From Hydractinia symbiolongicarpus (taxonomy: Eukaryota; Cnidaria; Hydrozoa; Anthoathecata; Hydractiniidae), in the NCBI RefSeq assembly GCF_029227915.1, contig NC_079881.1, forward strand, positions 9,424,001 to 9,488,000: DNA of 64,000 nt. Direction: 5' to 3'. Under the pieces are notes generated by a model. That model was not told the DNA's origin. It made no database searches and saw only the letters and a list, made by a program, of their open reading frames with translations. Each line of letters begins with the position of its first letter. The stretch's first letter is position 1. The position numbers were made by a program, and so were the translations under genes. Of this stretch, positions 19,655 to 31,700 are shown piece after piece.

Positions 19655-22509
19655 ATGTCTGGGGACAAGGTTGACGAAGGAAGGCAAGAAACTACTATGC
19701 GAGAAGTTGTACATGAAATATGATATCAAATTTAATTATGTTATATAAATTGTATATAACCTGGGCTAAAAGTGACTCCGAAAGTTCTCTTAAAAGTTAC
19801 ATTCGTGGGTTGCTCCATCGTCTTCTTTTTGCTAGATAATAATTTTTTTAAAAAACTATCATTTAAAAGTAAAAAAAACTGTTTTAGGGTTCAACCATGG
19901 GCGACCCTTTTTCTTAACCCTACCAACACCCTCCCCCCTTAAATGAAATCTCGCTGTTCGATCACTGTGGTTCCAAAGGTCTCTTGCTGTCATAGAATGT
20001 GGGTTATTGTTGAAACAAAATCACCAGCCTTAAAAAGTTGAAAAATTTCATGCGTTTCTTGCATGTAACTTTTGATATTACTAACCGCAATACCTCGTTA
20101 GATAAATATATAAAGTGTAATTCTTTATTTATGAATTAAACATAACGCTCAAATACTCAAAAAGGTGTGCGATTCTGGCTAGTGTAGCATGCTAAATCAT
20201 TTACAAGTTTATTATTCTAACTTCGACCACAGGACCCTTTAGGTTTTTAATTCATCAGGTTCTGTCACGATATAAACAAATCCAAGGGACAAAGTTGGTG
20301 TCACGTATGGACATATAACTGATTGTTTTCTCTTATAGAAGTTCAGTTCCAGAAAGGAGTGAGTTAATATTTGTAAGTAATTCTTGTATATACATGTTTT
20401 TTTAATGTAACGTTTTTAAGCATTTAATTTACTGGAGATGTTTTCTGGTTATGTTTAATCATCCATTTTTATTGGAAGCTTTAAAAAAAATTTGTGTTTT
20501 GATTGGCTAATTTATTCGAAATCATTTTCTCAAATTATCGTAATGACTTATTTAAGCGCTCTGGTGCTTATTTAATATTTGTGGCTTAACGCAGGGGCAC
20601 TTATTAATCTTAAAGTTTAAAGATAAGAAAAAAAGAAATTCACTGACTTACAAACGCAATAATTTAATAAAGTTTTCTTGTTGCAAATTTGTTCTTTGCG
20701 GAGGCAACTTTGTTATCACGCCAAATTTGACTGTGCGGAGAGAGACCGCTCCTTTTAATAGGAGAGAGACCGCTTATTCTTGGGAGTCGTTCACATGTAA
20801 CGTTATGTAACGTTGGTGGCGCTGGAATTGACGTTACCAGGAACAAAAATATTTTATTCTGAAAATGTTTTTCTCAGTTCTAATAACGTCCTCGTCCCTA
20901 AGACTTCTTTCTCGGGGCCGACATTTTAAAAGAAAGTTTCAAAAAAGCGATGAATTAATGCATTTGCACTGTTATCTGTTATAGCCAGGAATATCCAACG
21001 CTAAAGAACGACGCTATTCAGGCGTGACTTTAATACAACCAAAAATAATTGTTAACGAAGATACACATGTGCACGAACGGACCAACCGGAAATCAATAAA
21101 AACCTCAACCACTGAAATGGCTTCGAGATCGACTTCTCGCAGCAGTCTTAAAAGTACCTATTTGTTACCGACAGAAAGTCGTCATGGCGACGCCAGAAAG
21201 AAAACAACGCGAACAGCATTATCAGCAAACCCAAGAGGACGACGTACGGCGTTGGCTGTACATAAACCACAAGATATTCGTTCACAAAGTGCAGTCGGTA
21301 TGTTTTATTCACAACAGTTAGTTTTGTGCGACGTTTTATGTTTTTACAAATTTTCATCCAGAATTAAAAAGCATAAGTTTATAGAACATCTCATAACAAT
21401 GGATACCTAAGTGGCAGGACTACATTTACTCCATGTAAAAAAAAAATGTTTTGATGCCAATGTTACAGTAGTTACAGCTTTAGTTAGCAAAATCTTCCAG
21501 TAGTGGGAGGGCGTAATGATGCATGCTGCCTATTAAGGGGCTACCATGGTTGGCTGTAATACCAACGTTACAGTAGTCACAATTATTAATTATGAATTAA
21601 CTTTGAATTAGCTTCAGCAAAATATCAAGGGGGGTCGCTTTATTAACGCCGACACGGCCACTCTATGAACGAGATAGTAAGATGGTTGAAAATCTGAAGT
21701 TCGAAATATGCACGACGCACGAACTTTTTAATTTTTCACGTGATAAGAATGCCTATTGCAATAACCGTATTCTGTGTGTTTAACCAAGGTTCAACGTCGT
21801 TGCGTACACAAATATTCAGGACCCCTAGAAGTATAATTGGCTGACTGGTGAACCCGCGTATTTGACCAGTTTAATGACTTGTGCACGATAAAAACCATAT
21901 TCGCAGATTTTGCATTACATTCAAATATATCTTTTCTTTACAGCTTTACACGAGCCTACAAAAGATAAATGGAAACTGCATGCTCAAGCTCATGTTAATT
22001 CTCTCCTCGAGCAAATGGAAGATAAAGATAAATGGTCTGATTATGTTAAAAAACATATATCAAAAAATTCCAACAATGTTTTAACAAAAGCCGAAAAGAA
22101 AGTTATTTTAGAACCTAACAAAAATGTTTCGAAAATAAAAGAAAACAGCTCAGACGATGATAACAGCAGCAGTAGTAGTGGTTCAGAAGAGGATGGCAGC
22201 GACAGTTCCGACTCCGAGGAAGAGAGCGAAATCGAGAGTGATGAAGAGCAAGTTATTCCAGCAACAAATTCAAACACTTTGAAAGAGACAAATATTGGCG
22301 CGAAAACAAATTCAACCAAAAAATCGAGTGGTCGTTGGCGGAAGGCTGCAAAACGTGTAAAAAAGAGTAAATCGACGAATGACGACCCTTTAAAATCACT
22401 GGAAGAAAGCATAATAAAAGAACATGACAGAAAGTTGAAAGCCAAATATAAGGACAACAAAAGCGAAGAAATAGATAAATTAATAAAAGAGTTAAATCTG
22501 GAAAATTAG
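19655..22509 (+). CDS. Unrecognised protein with basic Ser/Thr-rich middle and acidic serine-rich tail
   Basis: The model has four exons: 19655-19683, 20339-20372, 20985-21297 and 21944-22509 (942 nt, 313 aa). The last two exons are well supported by open frame, AG/GT borders and matching phase 1. The first two are less certain: joining them needs a GC-AG intron (AAG|GCAAGA at 19684), which gives a continuous frame and the exact phase required. The protein is hydrophilic, with no signal peptide or membrane span. A basic Ser/Thr/Arg segment is followed by an aromatic helix-like stretch (KDKWKLHAQAH ... DKDKWSDYVKKH). A run of Ser, Asp and Glu then leads to a Lys-rich C-terminus ending KLIKELNLEN. 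The acidic run could be casein-kinase-2 substrate or a chaperone-like tail. I do not recognise the family. Confidence 0.6.
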
Positions 22510-22544
22510 GCTGTTAAATAATAGATAAAATATAATTGTATACA

Positions 22545-22550
22545 AATAAA
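22545..22550 (+). promoter_or_regulatory. Polyadenylation signal AATAAA
   Basis: AATAAA lies 36 bp after the stop at 22509, followed by a T-rich tract (22559-22577) that fits a downstream element. It supports the 3' end of the 19655-22509 gene. Confidence 0.6.
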
Positions 22551-23585
22551 CACTATTGTTTTTTTTTTTTTTTTTTCATTTCTGTCGCTGCTACGTGGGG
22601 CTGTGCTAATGCAATGTTTAACAGAGCTTAATAATAATTTTTTAAATTTATGAATTTTATCAGGTAAGAATTATTTTATCTTTGTTCGCTAGCTGACTCA
22701 CCTTTTGGTGCCGACTGGTCCCATTTTAAGCAGACTCATGACTCTTTGATTGTATCTACAACAAGAAAAAACTCTTGTCATGTTTTGCGTTATTTTTTTG
22801 CGAGGCGTTAGTCAACGAGGGTTGTGATAAGCCGTATTCGCTGTAAAAAGTTCAGATGGTTTCGGGTTATTTTATAAAGAACTCAAGTGTTCGCCTAAAA
22901 AACATGAAATAGATTTATAGTAATCGATAAACCCGTGGAAAAAATCTACTTAAACAGAAGAAAAGTGGAAACAAACGCGTCAATTAAACCTTGGTGACGT
23001 CAGCATTGGCACTTCGTGATATAGGAAAAAAATGTTTTTAGAAATCTGTTAACACGTGCCTCTATTCTGCAGAGCTTCAGATTCTGATCTTATGGTGTGT
23101 ATTGTCAAAACCAACTGCATAAAGAATAATAATTCAAACTGGTAGCTATATTTTTAAATATAACTTGGTTCTGTACTTTGATAAATAAATTCCGCACACC
23201 ACACTCAACAGCTGATAATTCCATAACTGGTTCGTAAATAGAATCGGTAGCAAAAACAGCGCCAAAAAGAATTCATTTTCAGCTACCAAAATAATGTTGT
23301 GTATCTGATTGATTCGGATTTAAAACAGACGAGGTTTTGCATTATATTTTTCTGATCGCCAGGTGCGCGCACAAAATGGGGAAAAAATAACAACGACATT
23401 TTCTATATAATTTTTCCTAATAGTTATTACTAACTGAAGATTAAAAAACATTAAATATAAAACTTATCAAACAAAACTGGAGTTGGAAAAAATTATTTGG
23501 CAATTATAAAAACCAAAACAACCATTAGGATGTTGTTATTAAGAAATTCAAATATAATCAGAGACATGAACATAAATCAGCTGAC
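22551..23585. other. Intergenic stretch with one R1 repeat copy
   Basis: This holds a poly-T run at 22559-22577 and the R1 copy described separately. Otherwise it is AT-rich with no gene seen. Its right end should contain the former promoter of the GPCR. Confidence 0.5.
22921..23120 (+). repeat. Dispersed repeat family R1, copy
   Basis: It starts TAATCGATAAACCCGTGGAA. It then has GTGACGTCAGCATTGGC, 'agaaatctgttaacacgtgcc' and TCTATTCTGCAGAGCTTCAG, in the same order as the longer copy at 38793-39518. Confidence 0.75.
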
Positions 23586-24483
23586 ATGAACAATTATAAC
23601 ATTACATGTGGAGATATAAACTATATAATTCTTGAGCATGTGGCATTTTATGCTTGGTTGGCATCTTCTGAAATAATCATTGGTGTTTTAACCATCATAC
23701 TCAATGCTGTATATTTAATATCAATGTATAAATATTCAGCCAAACTATCTGTTTCAGATACACTGTACACCATGTTATCTGTTAGTGATCTACTAACTGG
23801 AGCATTATTTGTGTTACCTTTATCAGGAGTTCATATTTTTTCAGCATATGGACAAGCTAGTTGTTTCTTGAATGATTTTGCTGTAATTAATGGTAACATG
23901 TTTGGAGCTATGTCAGCAATTATTATTTTTTTTATCACTTTTGATTTGTTTTTATCGCTACATTATCCGTTTTTCTACGAGGATTTGTTCACATCTAAGC
24001 GAGCTATATTTATCACTTCCGCAGTTTTTGTAACTTTGGCTTCCACAACAATTACAACAAGAAGGACAAGCCTAAAGGCACATCGAATATTTGAATTGTT
24101 TATGTCAGCAAATGTTGGTCTTCTCTGCATTTTAATGTTCCTAATGCATTATAAAATTCATCAAGACCTGCAAAGAATATATACAAGAGAACGCAAGCTG
24201 AGTAAAACACCATCAGAAAATGTAAAATACAGGAGAAAGGGGAAAAAGTTGGGGTTAAAAATGTTCGTAACTTTCTTAGTATGTTACACCCCAATCGCTA
24301 CATATTTTGTAAGTCTTATTTGCAGATAAAAGCCAACATTACATATATTATATGGAAGACTTATCTTATCTAATATTATGTTTGAATCCACTATTGGATC
24401 CATTTATTTACTATTTCAGATTAAAGAGAATCAGATCTAGAGTACAACGTCTGATTTCAAACAATGTTGCAAAAAAAACATAA
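23586..24483 (+). pseudogene. Rhodopsin-family (class A) GPCR with a frameshift between TM6 and TM7
   Basis: The first frame (23586-24329) encodes six hydrophobic helices: TM1 EIIIGVLTIILNAVYLI with the conserved Asn; TM2 LSVSDLLTGALFVLP with the conserved Asp; TM3 to FFITFDLFLSLHYPF; a weak TM4; TM5; and TM6 MFVTFLVCYTPIATYF. It stops at 24327-24329. The next frame over (24352-24483) continues with TM7, LCLNPLLDPFIYYFRLKR, and a basic tail ending VAKKT. The shift is a single base, somewhere around 24309-24350. DRY at the end of TM3 is replaced by DLF, and CWxP in TM6 is CYTP, so it is divergent even before the break. The ligand cannot be predicted. It is either a young pseudogene or an assembly error. 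Confidence 0.85.
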
Positions 24484-25727
24484 ATTGCTACATACACCGA
24501 CTCAAGTAAACAACCACCCTGACATCATTCTGAAGTAACGCTTGAAGAAGACAGACAGTTTATTTGTCCCGGACAAATTCTTAAAGAACCCTTCACATCG
24601 TAACCCCTGTAATGCAGATTCTTCATAAAACAGATATTTTCTTCCGGTCTCGCCTGAACATTTCTTAAGACCCGTTTATAAGACCCTTTAGCAGTTATTC
24701 TTTTTATTTATTCCCTGCCATTATACTATTATTTTACAAAAATTGTACGACTTAGAGAATAGGAGTTGTTTTCATTTCCATCACGTGGCTGGCTCTCTCT
24801 AGACTTACTAAGAAATACTCTTGCACCTTGACCATAAAAAAGACTGTGGTAAGAGTAAATTTGGATTTTTTTTCGATCAAAACTCCCTGAAGACTCTTTA
24901 TAAAGGAAAAGATGTTTCTCTACCGAAATATCTGTTTATTTAAGTATATGAGACCAAAAAAGAGATTTTTAAAATTAAGACCCAACGCTACTGTTTTAGA
25001 GTAGTACCTTAGAGCGCAATAGTTTTTACACCATAACTTACTTGGCGTCAGTTATGCAATGCCTTCACTAATTTTAATAAACGCATCGACGTCTGTGTAA
25101 TGCATAGTCGTCGTACCAAAATGTCAGAAAAGATAACAAATAAGATTTTACCTTCTACAGACACACGGACACAGTTTTCGTATTACTATAACAGACTAGT
25201 CGATAAGACCCGTGGAAAAATCCACGAGCCGTATCGTAGGCAGAAGAACAATGGAAAAGAATTAATTTTGTCAAATAACAAGTAATGGAATAATGTAATA
25301 AAAAATAAGATTTATAAGAGAAAAGTATTTTTAGCTTTTTATTTTATATTTACAACGATAAATACAATCAATATATTACATCTAATTATCTTTCTATTCT
25401 CACACTATGCTCAAATTACCAGTAAAAGATTGCCACCAATCTTGGTATCTTATCTAGACATTTTCTAGGCAAATCCTGCGATGGAAATTCAAAAGCCTTA
25501 CTTTATCGGATAAAAAAATGTCGCACAAAAGTGACAAAAGTTTTCAGGGGTGACAAAATTTTTGTCCTACGGATAATCACCGAAAGCGATAGTTTAAAGC
25601 TGAAATGGACAAAAGTAACGAAATTTTTTCTAGGTGACGGTTATTTTATCCCACTAAAAAATTGTTCAGCATTTTTTAATCGAATAAAGTGTGTTAAAAA
25701 TTATCGAAAAAAGGAAATAGTGCAAAA
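24484..25727. other. Convergent spacer between GPCR and IFT70, with an R1 copy
   Basis: No gene seen. The 61-codon open stretch at 25100-25285 lies largely in R1 repeat sequence. The part just below 25728 should be the IFT70 3' UTR. Confidence 0.5.
25158..25259 (+). repeat. Dispersed repeat family R1, short copy
   Basis: It reads CAGACACACGGACACAG, then ACTAGTCGATAAGACCCG, then TGGAAAAATCCACGAG and AGGCAGAAGAACAATGG. The head matches the copies at 38801 and 22921. The CAGACACAC stretch resembles the tail of the 38793-39518 copy, so two element ends may abut here. Confidence 0.7.
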
Positions 25728-28700
25728 TTACGTCATTTTTAAAAATAGAAATTTTAGCAAACGAGCTTCATATGTTACAGTATTTTTCCCGGCATGCAGC
25801 GGTTCTTGCTCGAGAGGCTGTTCAATAACAGTTTGCACATCGCGACCATAAGCTAAATAATAAGTGGAGTGATAAAGACAGAAAACAAAACAATCAAAAA
25901 AACAAAGAAGCAATCAATCAATAAACCAACCAACACGTAAACAACAGCACCCGCTCACCTTCGCAATGCTCCAAAAATTGGATTAGATCTTGTTTGATAG
26001 CGTCCCGAATCATGATCATTTGTTTCGCCTGAGCAAAATAGATATATTTACTGAGAAAGTACACATGCATACGTACAACATAAATGGGTACTATAATCAA
26101 AGCATAGAGATCAAAGAGAGCATTTAAAATAGTGTGGGTAAACTCACCATGTTTTCTAATAACGATAACAAACATCTTTTTGCGTAGTACCATGTATCAG
26201 TCCCCAACTGGAAAGAGAAAAATAGACCAGTGGTAGAGAAACTGTGTGAGAGGGTATTCTGTGGAATCAGTTTGGGCCAAAATCTTACAAAAAAAAATAA
26301 ATTTGGAAAGAACAAGATTTGTTGACACAAAATAGTGCTGCGAGTTACTGACGGAAATATTTGACGACAACACATCGTAAAAAACGAGAAAATAGTCGAA
26401 GTGTTTGTAAATATCTGCAGAGTTCTCCAGTAAGGTTACCTTATTCACCTATCAAAACAAGAAGTCTGTTAGTCTATTTACGGCATATTCGTGAATTTTT
26501 TTAATTCATAGTAAAATGGCAAGTTTATTTATGCAGCGAAAAAACGCGAAACTCTATCGCTAAAATCATAACAAAGGAATCATAAAAGTGTAATTGCGTG
26601 AATGTTTTATCAAAAAATCCCTTTCCAAATAATATTTTAAACCATTTTACGTCATTCGCAAAAACTAATACTGGTGAAATGTATTTTTTTTTTCGACCCG
26701 CAAAATCATCTACCAGAGAGAATTAGTACCATTGAGGTGGTTCCTTATTTCTCATTCTTTTAAAAAAGAAGACTTTAGAATTAGACATAATTTGAGATAT
26801 GACCTGTTTCTTCCTTGGCATTATACTTATAGCATAGAAGATCGCATTGATAGAAATGAAGAAAAAGCCCGTCTCACCTTCTTGTTATATGGTTCCAGAC
26901 TTTTTATGATACGCGACACACCAAATTCGTAATTACCTTTTGAACAATACAAAGTTCTAAACAAAACAAGGGGAAAAATTACCGCGCGGTAATGAATAAA
27001 AAACAGAAGTCAAGGTGGCTTGAGGAACCACGGTGCTTTGACTATTACGCACGTCGTGTTGTAAGAAAGTGTCAGGAGTACCATAAAAAGCTGCCCAATT
27101 CTTTTAAGACTTTCTAACAACTTTTTGATCCAAATAATAGTGGGCTAATTTTTGCCTAAAACGTTATTAAGTGCCAATAAATTTATTTTCCAATCTTTTT
27201 GTCCCTTTAAATAAAACGAGTTTAAATCACTGGATCAATTTTTGTCTATAGGTATTCGGTGAGAAAAAAAAACGAAATTATATTTTGACAGCGTTGACTC
27301 GTAAAGATACCACAAAATATAATGCATGACTGACTAACTGACTGAATGAAAAAGCTGTTAACATACCCGATGACTAAGTTTACAATGCAAAGATGAAAAA
27401 CTTTCTTTTCCGGATCTTCATACGCAACATTTTCCTAGCGGAAAGAAAAATAAATAAAAAATAGGATGAATACATAAACAATTATAGGTGAAAAGATATA
27501 TAATGTACGAACATACCTCTTCCTTTTCGATCTTTCTCATCAATTCTTCTGCCTGTTGTTTTAAAAAAAAGATTAAGAAATGACACAAACAAAATGACAA
27601 TCTCAGTAGTAATTTTTTTGCCATTTTACAGGATGTTGTATTACCTCTTCGTTCGCGCTTGTCATTATATACGAGACACACAGGTTAGCCAGCACGATCG
27701 CACTCACATTTAGAATCTAAAACGTAAATATTGAAACGTGAGATAAAAATCGCTACATTTACTAAACCGTGTTAGACCGTGCGTGTTTAACGCGTTTGTA
27801 GCAGACCTACGGGTAAAGCTTACCAGAGTTCTCAGTAGCCATTAAACGGCTATTTCCCAATTGAAATTTATCCCAAATTTTGCAATTTATTAGAGAAGCT
27901 AATTATATTCACTACAAAATATGGGACTTATAGCCCATTTTTTTTAAGTTGTAATAAGAGAAGAAGGAATAAGATTTCAATAATTCCTAAGACCACCTTA
28001 ATGAAATTCCCATTTGGGATTTAGTGGCCTTTGTTTTACATTCTGGATTACACCCTGCTTACATGTTAAGGAAATACTACTTCTTAAAAGCAACTCGATA
28101 AGGGTGTGACTTACATTGTCGTAATGCTTTTTGACAACTGGTTCATAAAAACCAATAGCTTCTTTGTATTTATTTTCCTAAACGAGAGAAATTACACGAT
28201 AGCAGTTATTTTTAATGAAAATTATTTGGTACCATGAAAAAACGTAAACGTAAATCTTAAACAACAACGAGGACGATAAGTAAAACAGCAATAACAACGA
28301 AAACAACAGCGAAGAAAACAACATTAAAAGCAACGACGACAACAGCAACGACAAACACGGCAACAACAACGACGACAGCGACAAACAACATTAAAAGCAA
28401 CGACGACAACAGCAACGACAAACACGGCAACAACGACGACAAAACTAACCTGCATAAAGAGGACATGCGCGACATTAAGTTTCCAAATTTCATGCTCGTT
28501 ACAAAACTCCACTGATTTACGAAAAATCTAAAAAAAAAAAAAAAAAAAAAAAATTATTGAAAACAGTAATAGAAAGGATGATTCATCATTTAGTATACAC
28601 TTGAAATAAGGGGTGGTATACACAATACTTAAAAATGCTCGTTACATTCTTTTGTTAAGTGATTTTCACAAGTACGTACCTTCTCAACAGCTTGATAATT

Positions 28701-31700
28701 TTCTCGATCCCAATAAATTTTAGCTTGTGCCATCAACACGGGTATATACCTAAATAAACAAAAGCAAGATAAATTAATTGTAAGAAGATTCAAGCTTTTG
28801 TTGAAAGCTTGCCGGCTGATAAATCAAACAATAGGACGAAGGAATTGCCTTTTTTTACGAATCTAACGCACTGAAAATAAACCATAATCAATTTTACTAT
28901 TTCATCACCCCACCGGTTAAATATATTATGACACTGATAATCACAACTAGAGCGGTACGGAAGAGCCGTATTATAATGTGCATCTTACTTTTCCAGTGCA
29001 TCATCGTAATCATTTACAGCTTTCTTTAATGCTTCATCATCATGGTTTTGTCTCGACTCTTGCACCTATGATTAACAATCACAACTAGTTCTTTAAATAA
29101 AGGATCACAAAAGTTGGGGGAAATGCAGGACCTACAGTTTCCTGCAAAATTAAAAAAAAAAAAAAAAAAATTCCATGGAAGTTTTTTTCCAGCAGATAAT
29201 TTCGCATAATTAAATGATTTCTAAATTTCTTCTTAAATCTGTCACAAAACATTTGCGAAATGTAAACAATGCAATGGAACTCTGGAACAACTAGATGACC
29301 CGGGCTGTTCGCAAAAATCGATGGAATTAAATTGCGGGAATATTAAACCCATGTTGTTAAGAAGACTGCCATCCTGATGCATCACTCCTTCATGACATTT
29401 TACCTTCACAGTCATACCTTACAATAATTTATTACCTGTTTTGTTAATTTGCGTAAAGTTTCTGTGTGTTGTATTGCCATGTCATCAAACTTTCTGAACG
29501 CCTAAAAAAACAAAAATAAAATACCAACCTAACCAGGAAGCCATTCTAGTTTTAAAATACCTGAATTTGGGTAATTTGAACCTAACCGAAAAGTATTGTT
29601 TTTCTGATCAATTACAGTAGAAAAATATACCAATGTTTGTAAACACAAGATCAACATTAAGCAAATTTATGCCAGTTTGGACAGAGAATGTCGAACACAA
29701 ATCTTCAAAAACCTATTAAATTCTTTGCATTTTTCTATGATTTTTCTGCATGTTTATACATTCTCCATACTCAACACATATATTAAACACAAATCTTTAG
29801 AAGTCCATTAAATTCCATTTTTACGCAAGTTTACACCTTCTCCATACTTAACCTAAATTTGTTCTTGCCTTGCTATTCTAACAAACCCTCCACTTGTTGC
29901 AAATAGTGTATGTACGCTTGGCATACATTACAATAATACTGAACCATCAAGTACTAAGCTTTTTAAAACAACAGCTGTTACAAAATCTCCTTCAGCAACA
30001 AAGTATTTGCACATATCCGTTTACGACTCCTTATATAACGTGACAATTCAGTAGTTTTTTCGAGCGTGACAGAATTTATCGACATGTTATTACCTCCTCT
30101 GCAGATGTCTGTTGTGTGATGACAGCATCGAGAAATTGAAACAAGTACTGTAAAAAATAAATAAATAAATAAATAAACAACGATAAAGTTTTAAATTTTA
30201 TGGGTTATCATACTAATTTATCCATTTAGGAGTTTGAAAGTTAAATTATGTTATGTCAATAACAACAACAAAAAAAAAACTTTTGGATTTTATTCCGAGA
30301 AGAATCTACGTCATTCCAATAAAAACGGCTTGAGATAAAAAGATTAGGGAAATTATAATAACTACAAAAACAATAAACAAATAAATAAACATATTAGCCT
30401 TACTGGAGTGAGGTACTTATAAGTAAGATGAACATTTTCTGCAAGAACGTCTGCTGCAAGATCGTAATACTAGGAAGACAAGAAAGGAATTTTTAAAACG
30501 TGGTACTAACGCTCCCGTCTCCTAAAAATATATTCGTGTATAGTTTGTTAAAATGGTAGCTTATACTCCTGTAATCTTTAGAAACCAGGGGGTATTAACA
30601 TTAAAAATGGCATTATAGTGGCACCTGTGATTATAGTTAAAACCCCTGTCTAAGAAATTTGAGGCGACAAGGAAGCACAAAATAGCGATGCCGGAAATAC
30701 GAAAATCTTAGAACCGGTGGACCCATGCATTATTCCACGGGCAAAGGATTAGTTTCTAATAAATACTATAGATATAGCATAAAAAGTCATGTTACCTGAT
30801 ATTTACAATACAATGAAAGAAGATTTCCAAATGTAGCTAAACACAAATGTTACTAATCATTACAAGTAAATCAGACAGAACAGGTGAAACGTTGCCAAAC
30901 GATTCTTATAAAGTGGAAGCAATTGCCACTGCCATATATGCAAAAAGATACTTACATATTGGGAAAGGATTTTGTTGAAGTAGGAATTGAAATTTTTCAA
31001 ATCCCTGCAAAAAAAGAAGTACAAACATTAGTCTAAACATAATAAAAACTAGACCACAACAGGCGTCCAAGTTTTTATGAAGGAGGCTTGGAAAAACGTT
31101 TGAGATTTCACCTCCTAGATTGGGTACGAACACATCCTCTGCGAAAGTCTTTCCTATTAACCATGGTTAACAAAACTTTGTGGTACTTCCTATACCCTAC
31201 CCTCTAGGCTACTACGGTCCAGGGTGAAAATAATTTTACAAGGTCTCAAATTATCCTTTTGTATCCACGGATAAGTTCGATTAAGAACATGCTGTCGAAT
31301 CACAATATTTAGGTGTCGCTACAACCAAACTTCACAGAATACAATAAGTAACATCTACATTTACAAACTCTGGTAAACATCTACCTCCGTTGGATTTTTC
31401 TCCATATTCATTAGAGCTTGGTTGTGTAAGGTGACTGGATCTAACTCCTCTTCTGACCGTGGTGGCATATCTGTTAGTGCTTCTTGAGCAGCGTCATCTG
31501 TTTATAGAGAAAAATGTATATAAAAAGTATACATTAAAAATACAAGAGCACAATAGCAGTAATTTATTTATTATAGTATATTCTTATAGTATATTTTTAT
31601 TATAATATATTCTTAAAATAATAATAAATATTAAACAAAAATAATACACAAAAATAGGATAACACATAACTTCTTAAGACAAATTGAAAATTTTTGCCAT

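Noticed and set aside
24309-24325. GTAAGT...TTGCAG pair inside the GPCR as a mini-intron
   Set aside because: It is only 17 bp, shorter than any known spliceosomal intron, and removing it does not join the TM6 frame to the TM7 frame.
25100-25285. Small 61-codon gene
   Set aside because: It lies largely in R1 repeat sequence and has no conserved features.
26732-26932. Plus-strand 66-codon ORF
   Set aside because: It overlaps the antisense of an IFT70 exon (26878-26956) and has no independent support.
28178-28512. Minus-strand Val/Ser/Leu-rich open stretches
   Set aside because: They are read-through of the AAC/GAC minisatellite and the adjoining IFT70 exon; composition alone explains them.
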